DNA of 64,000 nt from UBA4427 sp045106235 (GTDB lineage Bacteria > Myxococcota_A > UBA9160 > UBA4427), in the NCBI GenBank assembly GCA_045106235.1, contig JBGCEJ010000011.1:1-64000 (forward strand), read 5' to 3'. A program made the position numbers and the translations under genes. The notes under the pieces are model-generated. The model saw only the letters and a list, made by a program, of their open reading frames with translations. It did no database searches and was not told the origin of the DNA. How positions within the stretch are numbered: the first letter of the stretch is position 1; each line of letters begins with the position of its first letter. This document shows positions 1-8,435 of this stretch, piece by piece.

Positions 1-202
1 GCGCGACGAAAGTACGTAGCGACCGAAGAACGATTGCATTTTGAAAGCTCCGGAATCCGCCCCGGATCGCGTAAGGGAAAGGCATGACGAGCGACGCGGG
101 GCGGAGCTGGACTATGCTTGTCCGTTCCTAATTGCGCGGCGACGCGCGCTATCCCCGAATGCAGGCGCCGGTCCGCCATGGCCGGAAGCCCAACGAGAGA
201 AG

Positions 203-2971
203 ATGATGAGCGAGTCCAATTCGACGGACGATTCCTCCCCGCAAGGACAGGCGAACCCCTCGGCGAAGGTCGGCGGCCCCGTCCGATCCGTCGATCCCAC
301 GACGCTGCCCAAGCATTTTGAGGCGCTCGAGGTCGAGGCGCGCTGGGACAAGGTCTGGCAGGACTCGGGCATCTATCACTACGACCCCTCGCGCCCGCGC
401 GAGGAGACTTTCGTCGTGGATACGCCGCCGCCGACGGCATCGGGTTCTTTGCATATTGGTCATGTCTTTTCGTATACCCACGCGGATGTGGTCGTGCGTT
501 ATCGGCGCATGGCGGGGATGAATATTTTCTACCCGATGGGTTGGGACGATAACGGTCTGCCGACGGAGCGACGCGTCCAGAACTACTATCACGTGCGCTG
601 CGATCCGAATACGCCCTACGAAGAAGGGCTGAAGCTTGAACAGGCTTCTTCGAAAGTGCGCAAGAAGCCGGCGCGTCTGATCTCGCGGCCTAACTTCATC
701 GAAGCCTGTTTCGATTTGATCAAAGAAGACGAAGAGGCGTTCAGTGAAACCTGGCATCGTCTCGGTCTCTCCGTCGACTGGCGGCAGCAATACCAGACCA
801 TCGATGATCATTCTCGCCGCATGGCCCAGCGTTCCTTCCTTGACCTTTGGGAAAAGAACGAGGTCTATACGTCCGATGCGCCCACGATGTGGGATGTGGA
901 TTTTCAATGCGCGGTTGCGCAGGCGGAAGTGGAAGATCGCGAAACCCCCGGCGCATTCCACAAGATTGAGTTTGCCGTAGAAGGTGAAGACGCTTCCTTC
1001 GTGATTGCGACCACGCGACCTGAACTCTTGCCCGCGTGTGTGGGCGTGACGGCTCATCCCGACGATGAGCGTTATAAACCGTTCTTTGGAAAGCGCGCGG
1101 TGACGCCGCTCTTTCATGCGCCTGTGCCGATCTTCCCGAGTGAAGTGGCTGACCCCGAGAAGGGCACCGGCATTCTGATGGTCTGTACTTTCGGTGACCA
1201 GACGGACGTGCAGTGGTGGCGAGAAGAGGGGCTTGCGCTCCGCCAGATCGTTGGGTTCAACGGTCGCTTGCGAACGGTGGATTTCGCGGAAGCGCCCTAC
1301 GAGAGCCTGGCTGCTGAAAAGGCGAATGAAGTCTACGCCGAGCTTGCGGGGAAGAATCTGAAGCAGGCGCGTGCGAAGATCGTTGAGCTGTTAGGTGATC
1401 CGGCGGGTAGCGCGACGGGCGGAGGTGCGCCGCTTCAGGAAGAGCCTGAGCAAATCTCCCACGCTGTGAAGTTTTTCGAGAAGGGGGATCGTCCGCTCGA
1501 ACTCCTGCCGACGCGCCAATGGTTCTGTCGCTTGCTCGACAAAAAGGAGCAGATGCTCGCGAAGGGCGAGGCGATTGAGTGGCATCCGCCGCATATGTGG
1601 GCGCGGTACCGCGACTGGACCGAGAACCTGTCTCTCGATTGGTGTCTCTCGCGGCAGCGCTTCTTCGGCGTTCCGATTCCCGTTTGGTACCCGCTAGACG
1701 CTGACGGCGAACGCGATTTCGACAATCCGATCGTGGCGGCCGCGGCTTCTCTGCCCGTCGATCCAACAACGGATACGCCGCCTGGGTACGATGAAGCGCA
1801 GCGTGGTCAGCCCGGCGGTTTCGCCGGGGATACGGATATTTTCGATACTTGGTTCACGAGTTCGCTCACGCCGCAGATCAGCTCACATTGGGGCGAAGAC
1901 GATGCACGTCATGCGAGTCTCTTCCCAGCGGATATGCGACCTCAGGGCCACGATATTATTCGGACTTGGGCGTTCTACACGATCGCGAAGGCGATGCTGC
2001 ATGAAGACGAGGTGCCCTGGAAGAATGCGATGATCTCGGGATGGATTCTTGATCCGGACCGCAAGAAGATGTCGAAGAGTAAGGGGAACGTGACGACGCC
2101 CCTGCCTTTGATCGAGAAGTATTCCGCGGACGCCGCTCGGTACTGGGCGGCGAGTGCGCGGCTCGGGACCGACACGGCTTTCGATGAAAATGTGTGGAAG
2201 GTCGGTAAGCGTCTTGTTACGAAGCTGCTGAATGCGGGGAAGCTCGTGCTCGCGCAGTCGGGCGAAGTTGCGCCGATTACCGCGGAACTCGATCGCGCAT
2301 TCGTCGGTAAGTTGAAGACGCTGGTTGCGTCCGCGACCGAAAATCACGAGGCCTATCAGTATGCCAACGCGCTGCAGGAAACTGAAAGCTTCTTCTGGAC
2401 GCACTTTACCGATACCTACTTGGAGTTGACCAAGAGTCGCGCGCGGTCGTACGCGGATGCGGAGGCGGATCCCTCGGTCGTGCTCAGCGCGGAAGAAATA
2501 GCGCTGAGCGGGTCTGCCGTCGCTTCGCTTCGGTTGGGTTTGTCTGTCCTCCTTCGTTTGTTCGCGCCCGTTTTGCCTTATATCACGGATGAGGTGTGGA
2601 GCTGGGCCTTCGCCGCGGAGGCTGAGGGCGACGCGGCGAAGAGTGTGCACGTTGCGGCATGGCCGAACGCTTCGGATTTTGCGGAAGTCGAGGCGCCGGC
2701 GAGCGATGCGAGTTTCGATGTGGCCGTGGCGGCGCTTTCTGCGATTAACAAAGCCAAGGCCGATGCTGAGGTGTCGATGGGGCGTGAGGTGAACTCGCTG
2801 GTTCTGGCCGGGTCGGCTGATTCGCTGGGTGTGCTTGAAGGCGTGGCCTTCGATGTTCTTGCGGCGGCCCGAGTCACTGCGCATCAATTCGAGGCAAAGG
2901 ACACACTTGCCGCGAATGAGTTCGAAGTGGTCTCGATCGATTTCGCTGAGAAACCTGAGCGGAAGGGTTAG
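203..2971 (+). CDS. valS: Valyl-tRNA synthetase, GWDDNG-type
   Basis: Class I aminoacyl-tRNA synthetase that charges tRNA-Val in the cytoplasm. The HIGH signature (SLHIGH) is at about residues 84-87 and KMSKS at about 622-626, so the catalytic core is complete. An anticodon-binding region follows, and the protein ends near 922 residues, normal for the family. The frame is open back to base 41, but that extension looks non-coding; ATG 203 (or ATG 206) follows a GAGAGAAG ribosome-binding sequence. After HIGH the protein reads GWDDNGLPTE, where most bacterial ValRS read GTDHAGIATQ; this marks the archaeal/rickettsial/actinobacterial-like subtype. The stop codon overlaps the stop of the convergent thioesterase gene by 4 bp. 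Confidence 0.96.
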   Translation: MMSESNSTDDSSPQGQANPSAKVGGPVRSVDPTTLPKHFEALEVEARWDKVWQDSGIYHYDPSRPREETFVVDTPPPTASGSLHIGHVFSYTHADVVVRYRRMAGMNIFYPMGWDDNGLPTERRVQNYYHVRCDPNTPYEEGLKLEQASSKVRKKPARLISRPNFIEACFDLIKEDEEAFSETWHRLGLSVDWRQQYQTIDDHSRRMAQRSFLDLWEKNEVYTSDAPTMWDVDFQCAVAQAEVEDRETPGAFHKIEFAVEGEDASFVIATTRPELLPACVGVTAHPDDERYKPFFGKRAVTPLFHAPVPIFPSEVADPEKGTGILMVCTFGDQTDVQWWREEGLALRQIVGFNGRLRTVDFAEAPYESLAAEKANEVYAELAGKNLKQARAKIVELLGDPAGSATGGGAPLQEEPEQISHAVKFFEKGDRPLELLPTRQWFCRLLDKKEQMLAKGEAIEWHPPHMWARYRDWTENLSLDWCLSRQRFFGVPIPVWYPLDADGERDFDNPIVAAAASLPVDPTTDTPPGYDEAQRGQPGGFAGDTDIFDTWFTSSLTPQISSHWGEDDARHASLFPADMRPQGHDIIRTWAFYTIAKAMLHEDEVPWKNAMISGWILDPDRKKMSKSKGNVTTPLPLIEKYSADAARYWAASARLGTDTAFDENVWKVGKRLVTKLLNAGKLVLAQSGEVAPITAELDRAFVGKLKTLVASATENHEAYQYANALQETESFFWTHFTDTYLELTKSRARSYADAEADPSVVLSAEEIALSGSAVASLRLGLSVLLRLFAPVLPYITDEVWSWAFAAEAEGDAAKSVHVAAWPNASDFAEVEAPASDASFDVAVAALSAINKAKADAEVSMGREVNSLVLAGSADSLGVLEGVAFDVLAAARVTAHQFEAKDTLAANEFEVVSIDFAEKPERKG

Positions 2972-3858
2972 GCGCTCGGTCGTCGCTTTCGAATCAGGGC
3001 TTCTTGGGCGACGGAGGCAAGCTGGACGCCGTCGCGCTGGTAGATCGATCCGAAGATGAGTCCGCGGGCGCCCTGGGAGATGGGGCTCAGCGAGGAATAG
3101 AGCAGCCAATCGTCGAAGCGAATTGGGTGATGTAGCCAGACGGCATGGTCGAGGCTTGCGCCCATCGCAGTCCGGCCGGGCACGAGGCCTGTTCCGAGCA
3201 CAGCCGTGCTGAGCAGCGTTCTATCCGTCGCGTAGACGAGGACGGCGGTATGCAGGTTCGGGTCGTCGGGCATTTCGCCTCGGGGCCGCAGCCACACCTT
3301 TTGGACCGGGTCATGGGCGACGCCGTCGAAGCGGGTGGCAAGGGTGGCTCGCACTTCAATTGGGCTCTGGAAATCCGTCGGAGGAGGTTCGTTGAGCCAG
3401 CGCGCGCGCAGGGTTTCCCATTGCTCAAGCTCTTCGGGTGGGGAGACATCCGGCATAGGAAGCTGGTAGTCCACCCCGTCCTCAGGGCGCGCGAAACTCG
3501 CCGCCATATTGAAGATCGCTTCCCCGGCCTGGTGAGCGACGACCCGACGGGTCGTGAACGAACGGCCATCGCGGATGCGGTCGACAACGAAGCGGATGGG
3601 GAGATCGTACCGTCCGGGTCTCAGGAAATAGGCGTGAACGGAATGAAGGAGGCTGCCCGCGGCATGCTCTCCCTTCTCGTCTTCGTCGAGGGTCGCCATC
3701 GCGGCCCTGGCGGACTGAGCCGCGACGAGGCCACCGAAGAGCCTTCCCTCGCCTTTCCCCGGGTCAGCGAGGAATAGGTCTCGGTCGAGGGTTTTAAGCT
3801 CCAGGCGGGCGCAGAGATCGTCAATTCGGGTGGATTCGGCGGTCACGATGCGCGCCAC
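2968..3858 (-). CDS. tesB: Acyl-CoA thioesterase II (TesB-like)
   Basis: Double-hotdog thioesterase that hydrolyses acyl-CoA to free acid and CoA. The N-terminus reads LELKTLDRDLFLADPGKG, followed by RLFGGLVAAQS. The C-terminal half carries the second hotdog with SLDHAVWLH, the TesB region holding the catalytic Asp, and ends SVAQEALIRKRR. At 296 residues it matches the usual TesB length. The start is GTG with no strong ribosome-binding site. It is transcribed divergently from a TetR-family regulator across an A/T-rich gap, which makes that regulator a candidate controller. Substrate chain length cannot be read from the sequence. Confidence 0.9.
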   Translation of the reverse strand: MARIVTAESTRIDDLCARLELKTLDRDLFLADPGKGEGRLFGGLVAAQSARAAMATLDEDEKGEHAAGSLLHSVHAYFLRPGRYDLPIRFVVDRIRDGRSFTTRRVVAHQAGEAIFNMAASFARPEDGVDYQLPMPDVSPPEELEQWETLRARWLNEPPPTDFQSPIEVRATLATRFDGVAHDPVQKVWLRPRGEMPDDPNLHTAVLVYATDRTLLSTAVLGTGLVPGRTAMGASLDHAVWLHHPIRFDDWLLYSSLSPISQGARGLIFGSIYQRDGVQLASVAQEALIRKRRPSA

Positions 3859-3920
3859 CTTAGCAGGTCGGTCTTGGGCAACGTTGGGCAGCTTCTGCTC
3901 TCTGCATTCATGGAGGGTTT

Positions 3921-3980
3921 AGGAATTAAACTAACCCCAAAAATATAAATATAAAGTATATATATAAATGATGTTTATTA
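3921..3980. promoter_or_regulatory. A/T-rich divergent promoter/operator region
   Basis: About 55 bases here are almost pure A/T (runs such as AAATATAAATATAAAG and TATATATA) inside a GC-rich window. The patch sits between the divergent thioesterase and tetR genes. TATAAA and TATATA elements on both strands could be -10 boxes. TetR regulators commonly bind their own divergent promoter, so this is the likely operator. No single clean palindrome stands out. Confidence 0.5.
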
Positions 3981-3993
3981 AAGAAAGCGCCCG

Positions 3994-4671
3994 ATGACCA
4001 TGTCAACGACGTCTGAGGCGGGTCTCCGCGATACGAAGAAGCGTCGCACTCGCTCTGGAATCATTGCGAATGCAGTCGCATTGTTTGAAGCCCAGGGCAT
4101 CCGGGCAACCCGGACAAGTGAGATGGCCCGAGTCGCTGAAGTCTCGCCGGGAACACTCTTCAACTATTTTCCGACGAAGGATGCCCTGGTCGAGGCCTGG
4201 CTTCGCGGAGAGCTCGATCAGATTGTCTCTTCCGCGGTGACGAGCCACGGCGACCGAGGGCTGCGTCCGCTGGTCCGACAGATTTGCAAGAGTCTCGCCG
4301 GGGAGGCAATGGCATTCCCCGCACTTCGAGCGGAGGGCTGGGGAATGCTGGGGCGCGATCGCTCCGCTGTATTTCAGCTGGACCGGGATTCCCCTCTGGT
4401 TCGTATCGTTCGCCAGGAGCAAAGTCGCGAGCGGGTTCGGAAGGATCACGGCTCGGAAGGTTTGGCCGAGATTCTGCTCGACGGCTTCGAGGGTGGGATT
4501 TGCTCCGCGGTTCGGGAGAATGCGTCTCTGGCTTCCCCCCATTCTCCGACCGCGATCTCGAGGGCGCTCCAGGTCCGAATGGATCTGATTCTCGATGGCT
4601 TCCGCAAGCGGAATGAGCGCGTTGCGATGTCTCAGGCTTCGGGTTCTCAGGGCGCTGCATCGAAGACTTGA
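3994..4671 (+). CDS. TetR/AcrR family transcriptional regulator
   Basis: One-component DNA-binding regulator of about 225 residues. The N-terminal helix-turn-helix (about residues 15-65) is typical: RSGIIANAVALFEAQG, then SEMARVAEVSPGTLFNYFPTK, the conserved recognition helix and the LFNYF motif. The C-terminal ligand domain is not diagnostic. Two ATG codons, 3994 and 4000, are possible starts; neither has a strong ribosome-binding site. It is divergent from the acyl-CoA thioesterase, which suggests control by an acyl-CoA or fatty-acid-like ligand, but that is inferred from position only. Confidence 0.88.
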   Translation: MTMSTTSEAGLRDTKKRRTRSGIIANAVALFEAQGIRATRTSEMARVAEVSPGTLFNYFPTKDALVEAWLRGELDQIVSSAVTSHGDRGLRPLVRQICKSLAGEAMAFPALRAEGWGMLGRDRSAVFQLDRDSPLVRIVRQEQSRERVRKDHGSEGLAEILLDGFEGGICSAVRENASLASPHSPTAISRALQVRMDLILDGFRKRNERVAMSQASGSQGAASKT

Positions 4672-4879
4672 ATGAGGCGCGGGTGCCCCCCGCCCTGCCA
4701 CTCCCCGCGCCGCGTCCGAGATGTGCAACGTCTGAGCAAGAGTGACTCGAGGCACCGAAGTTTCGGCTGGAACGGCCGATCTCTAACAAGCTTCGGTTTT
4801 CCCCCGCGACTTTTGTCGAGACGGAGCATTGGCTGCCATTTCGGTGCAGCCTGATTTGGAGCGGGGAGGGGATACGCGC

Positions 4880-6535
4880 ATGTCTTCGGTTGCTCAGCTC
4901 AAAAAACGCCTCGCGGCCGCAGTGAAAGCGAAGAAGCTCGATGCCGCGCTGAGTGCGTTGACCGCGCTTGCCCGCGAAGAGCCGAACGTCTCGAATTGGC
5001 CGCGGCGGGCGGCGAAGCTGCTGCGCCTGCGCAAGGACCGGGTCGGCGAGTTGGCTGCGCTGCGCCGCGCGCTTGAGCTGCAGGTTGATCAGGGCCAAGT
5101 CCTCGAGGCCATAGCGAGCTGCAAGGCCATCCTTGAATTGTCACCGGATGATCCTGCGACACTGGACACGCTGGATCTCCTCTACGTGAGTGGGGCAGGG
5201 AGCGACGGGGTGAGTGCTCCGCCTTCGGCCTCGTTTTCGTCCGCGGCGGCCCCCGGCCGTGCCCCCGTCCCCGACCCGCTCGCATCGAGTTCCGCGAATC
5301 TCGGAGATTCGAGAGCAGGCCTAACAGATGATGGACTGATCTCTCTTCTCCTCACAGAAGTCGTCCCCGGAGCGCACGCGGTTCAATTCGCGGACGCCGA
5401 GCCCGGGCAGATCAATGAAATCCCTGTGGATTCAATGACTCAGGCGGCCGTCCGCGTGGAGCCAGCGGCCGGCGTGCCCGCTTCGAGCCCCATGTCTGCG
5501 CCCGATCCGTATGCCTCTGAGGATGTCCTCGATCTCAAGCTCGAAGAAGTGGATACCGCACCGAGCTTCGCTGACCTGGCCGCAGCCCAAGCGGTTTCCC
5601 TGCCGCCTCGCTCTGCCACGGATTCTGCGACGGCTTCTATGGCGCCGACGCGAGAGAGTCGGCCGCGGCGGCGTCCCGGGGATCGCCACCGAGGTGCGAG
5701 CCTGCGACGGGAGCTGGCGAACGTTCCGTTATTCGGTGACCTCGATTCTGCGAGCCTACAAGCGCTGATTCAGAAAGTTCGCGTGGTCAATTTGGCGGCC
5801 GAGGACGTTCTGTTTCGGCAGGGCGATTCCGCGAAGAGCCTCTACGTGATTGTTTCAGGCGCAGTGGTGCCGATCGCAGAGGGGCCGAAGCGCCGGAAGC
5901 TTGCGGTTCTGGAGCAGGGCGCCTTTTTCGGCGAGATCGGACTGATTACGGCACAGCCTCGGAACGCCACCATCGAGGCGCTTGTTGAGACGAAACTTCT
6001 GGCGATCGATCGCCGAGCAGTTCGGGACCTAATTAAACGGGAACCTTCTGTGGCCAAGAGCATCCTTCGATTCCTTCGCGCTCGGCTCATCGACCGGCTC
6101 ATTCGAACCCATCTGTTCTTTTCGGCCTTCGCTCATGCTGAACGCGAGGCGGTGGCTCGCCAGTTTCGAGTCCTTGAAGTGAAGGATGGCACGCGCGTCG
6201 TCGAAGAGGGGCAGCCTGCAGAAGGCCTCTTTGTTGTGCTTGCGGGAGCGCTACAGCGGACGAAGACCGTGGAGGGGGTCCCTAAGACGGCCTCCGACCT
6301 CGAACTCGGTGACGTTTTCGGAGCGGCATCTTTGCTGGAGGGGCGCGGCTCGGAATTCGATGTGACCGCGCAAGGGAAATGCTGGCTCGTCGTGTTAGGC
6401 GAGGCGAGGTTTCGTCGCATCGTCGAAGCGAATCCTTGCCTCGTGCGTATTCTGAACCGGCTCTCGTCCGAAGATGCTGCTGACTTTGACTCAGGGGGGA
6501 GTGGCGCAGCTTCGCCGTCGGGTGCGGGGATCTAG
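4880..6535 (+). CDS. Protein with two cyclic-nucleotide-binding domains
   Basis: About 551 residues from ATG 4880, which follows GGGGAGGGG; the frame stays open to 4829 without a better start. The N-terminus (about 1-90) is helical and TPR-like (LDAALSALTALAREEPN). A low-complexity Ala/Ser/Pro linker runs to about residue 265. Two cNMP-binding folds follow, at about 275-395 and 405-520. The first has a good phosphate-binding cassette, FGEIGLITAQPRNA, with Glu352 and Arg361. In the second the cassette is eroded (FGAASLLEGRG), so it may not bind nucleotide. No helix-turn-helix, kinase or channel domain is present, so it is not a CRP-type regulator. Multi-cNMP proteins of this kind are common in Deltaproteobacteria; the output is unknown. 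Confidence 0.85.
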   Translation: MSSVAQLKKRLAAAVKAKKLDAALSALTALAREEPNVSNWPRRAAKLLRLRKDRVGELAALRRALELQVDQGQVLEAIASCKAILELSPDDPATLDTLDLLYVSGAGSDGVSAPPSASFSSAAAPGRAPVPDPLASSSANLGDSRAGLTDDGLISLLLTEVVPGAHAVQFADAEPGQINEIPVDSMTQAAVRVEPAAGVPASSPMSAPDPYASEDVLDLKLEEVDTAPSFADLAAAQAVSLPPRSATDSATASMAPTRESRPRRRPGDRHRGASLRRELANVPLFGDLDSASLQALIQKVRVVNLAAEDVLFRQGDSAKSLYVIVSGAVVPIAEGPKRRKLAVLEQGAFFGEIGLITAQPRNATIEALVETKLLAIDRRAVRDLIKREPSVAKSILRFLRARLIDRLIRTHLFFSAFAHAEREAVARQFRVLEVKDGTRVVEEGQPAEGLFVVLAGALQRTKTVEGVPKTASDLELGDVFGAASLLEGRGSEFDVTAQGKCWLVVLGEARFRRIVEANPCLVRILNRLSSEDAADFDSGGSGAASPSGAGI

Positions 6536-8322
6536 GGTTCAGGCTCTTCTTCGCGGGGTTTGGGCAGGTAGGGCTCCGGAAGTCCGATTTTGACGACCCT
6601 CCCTTTGCGCAGCCGTGTGGTTGGGAAGGCAGCGTTCATGACGCCGGTGAAGGCGATTTCAAGCTCGTTCTGCGTTCGGTCAGAGAGCGCGTCGAGGGTT
6701 TCATTTTCGAGCGCTCGGGCAAGGCGAAGGCGAGTGACTTCGAGCGAATAAGACTCGGCTTCATCTAAAGGGCGGAAGCTCTTCGCGAAGGCTCTGGCCC
6801 GTCCGCGGAAGCTGCTTGCGGAGCGCGGGAGACTCAGGACGGAAAGCCGGTAGACGAGTTCTCCGTAGGCGACGAAGGTCATTTGGACTGCGAGAGAGGG
6901 CCCTGGCCCGCTTGCGGTCCCTTGAATTCGAATTGCGGGGAGTTCGCCGATGCGAATTTTCGCTTGATTGTGCACGCGGACTTTCATGCCGTCGACTTCG
7001 CGATCGAGGAAATCCTCCACGACCTTTTCGAGTTCATCGCTTCTACCCTCGACGGTCAGGCTTGCTTGCGCATTGCCCTCGGGAGAGACTGCGCGCACGG
7101 CTTGGACGCTGTTCAAGGTTTTCCAGCCTGAGGGAAAGCGCAGAGTGAAGCGAAGCTCTGGATGGATGAAGCGCTCGCCTTGGAAGAGCCCGCCGGCGGG
7201 GTCTTCGCCGATAATGAGGCCGTCGACCATGCTGTAATAACCGTAGGGCTGTCCGGCTGAGACTGGCGGAACGGGCTTCCATGTTAGGCTCGTTGAGCGG
7301 TCGGAAGCGAGCGCAGAGCGTTCCGGGCTCGTGGGATGTGTTGCGAGGAAATGCGGGATCCGTGCGCCGCCGACCTCGTAGCGCTGGGCCGCGTCGAGCT
7401 TGCGCAGGAATGTGGCGATCCCGATGGGGTCGTAGCCGGCTTTGGCCGCGAGGATCTGTCCGCCCCGGTCGGCGTCGCGCTCCTGATCACGGCCATAGGC
7501 GGCGATTTTCGCGGCCTTGAAAAGGCCGATCGTGAAAGGGTTCAGGCGCTTGATTTGCTCGATCCGTGCGGCGGCATGGCGTTCAGCAGAATGGGTGATT
7601 TCATGTCCCAGGACGCCTGCGAGTTCATCTTCGGTCTCGACCAGCGCCAGCAGTCCGCGCGAGACGTAGATCTTGCCACCGGGGAGCGCGAAAGCGTTGG
7701 GGACCGTTTGGTCAACGATTTTGAACTCCCAATCGAAGGGCAGAGTGGGCGCATACCGGAGCAAGCGAATCGCGATATCCCGGACGTAGCGCTCAAGCTT
7801 GGGGTCGTCGACGAGTCCCAGCTCTGCCTCGACTTGTTCGGTTTGATCGTTTCCGACGCGTCGATCGTCGTAGACCGTGTCGAGGACGATGCGCTTGGGG
7901 CGCTCGGTTTTTTTCTCGCCCTTGCCCTCGCCCTCATCCTCAGGCGCGTTCCCATCGGCCGCGTCCCCGTCTCGAGGCGCGTCCGAATCAGATTCTTCAC
8001 CGGGCGAGGCGGAAGGTTGGGCGGATTGGGCCGATTGTGACTCGGCGGCGTCTTCCGCCGAAGCGCTCTCATCCGCCGAGGCCGGCGCCGCGGAAGAGGG
8101 TCCGGACGGAGATGCTGAAGAAGGTGCCGAAGAGGGTGTCGAGGAAGGTGCCGAAGAAGGTGCCGAAGCAGGTTGAGAAGACGGCGGAGCCGGCGAGGCG
8201 CATGCGCAGAAAACGATCAGCGCGCCCGCGAGGAGAAGTCGCGTGCAAGGGCGTCTGCGATCGGTTGCCGAGATCAGGTGTGGAAAAGAGTTGCGGGTCA
8301 CGTTCCGGTTGCTGCCTCGCAT
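6532..8322 (-). CDS. M48-family metalloprotease, probable lipoprotein
   Basis: Predicted secreted zinc peptidase of the BepA/LoiP type, probably acting in periplasmic quality control. A basic n-region (RRRPCTR) and a hydrophobic stretch (LLLAGALIVF) end at Cys39/Cys41, a weak lipobox. A disordered Ser/Pro/Ala then Asp/Glu/Gly linker covers about residues 42-145. The M48 domain has the HEITH zinc motif at 240-244 in VLGHEITHSAERH, and a downstream zinc-ligand region (QERDADRGGQ). The C-terminal ~230 residues form an extra domain of unknown role. At 596 residues it is longer than simple M48 proteases. Its stop overlaps the convergent upstream gene by 4 bp, and it is divergent from gpmI. Confidence 0.88.
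   Translation of the reverse strand: MRGSNRNVTRNSFPHLISATDRRRPCTRLLLAGALIVFCACASPAPPSSQPASAPSSAPSSTPSSAPSSASPSGPSSAAPASADESASAEDAAESQSAQSAQPSASPGEESDSDAPRDGDAADGNAPEDEGEGKGEKKTERPKRIVLDTVYDDRRVGNDQTEQVEAELGLVDDPKLERYVRDIAIRLLRYAPTLPFDWEFKIVDQTVPNAFALPGGKIYVSRGLLALVETEDELAGVLGHEITHSAERHAAARIEQIKRLNPFTIGLFKAAKIAAYGRDQERDADRGGQILAAKAGYDPIGIATFLRKLDAAQRYEVGGARIPHFLATHPTSPERSALASDRSTSLTWKPVPPVSAGQPYGYYSMVDGLIIGEDPAGGLFQGERFIHPELRFTLRFPSGWKTLNSVQAVRAVSPEGNAQASLTVEGRSDELEKVVEDFLDREVDGMKVRVHNQAKIRIGELPAIRIQGTASGPGPSLAVQMTFVAYGELVYRLSVLSLPRSASSFRGRARAFAKSFRPLDEAESYSLEVTRLRLARALENETLDALSDRTQNELEIAFTGVMNAAFPTTRLRKGRVVKIGLPEPYLPKPREEEPEP
8076..8185. repeat. Repetitive coding linker of the M48 lipoprotein
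   Basis: Degenerate 12-bp units of the GAAGGTGCCGAA type recur here, encoding APSS/TPSS/SPSG units on the minus strand. They form the flexible Ser/Pro/Ala tether behind the lipoprotein signal. This looks like slippage-generated low complexity, not a mobile repeat. Confidence 0.7.
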
Positions 8323-8435
8323 TGCATCGTGTTGGGCGAATCTCTGGTCGAGTCTATCATCCGCGGCGTCCGCCGTCTGACCGAAGCGGAGATGGGCAAG
8401 TCAATCCGTGTCAAGCGGCTGAGGAGTTGGATCGA

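Noticed and set aside
41..202. N-terminal extension of valS
   Set aside because: No ribosome-binding site or homology-like sequence; ATG 203/206 has a suitable upstream site.
149..1117. Long minus-strand frame opposite valS
   Set aside because: Antisense shadow; Arg/His-rich translation with no family resemblance, while the plus frame is clear ValRS.
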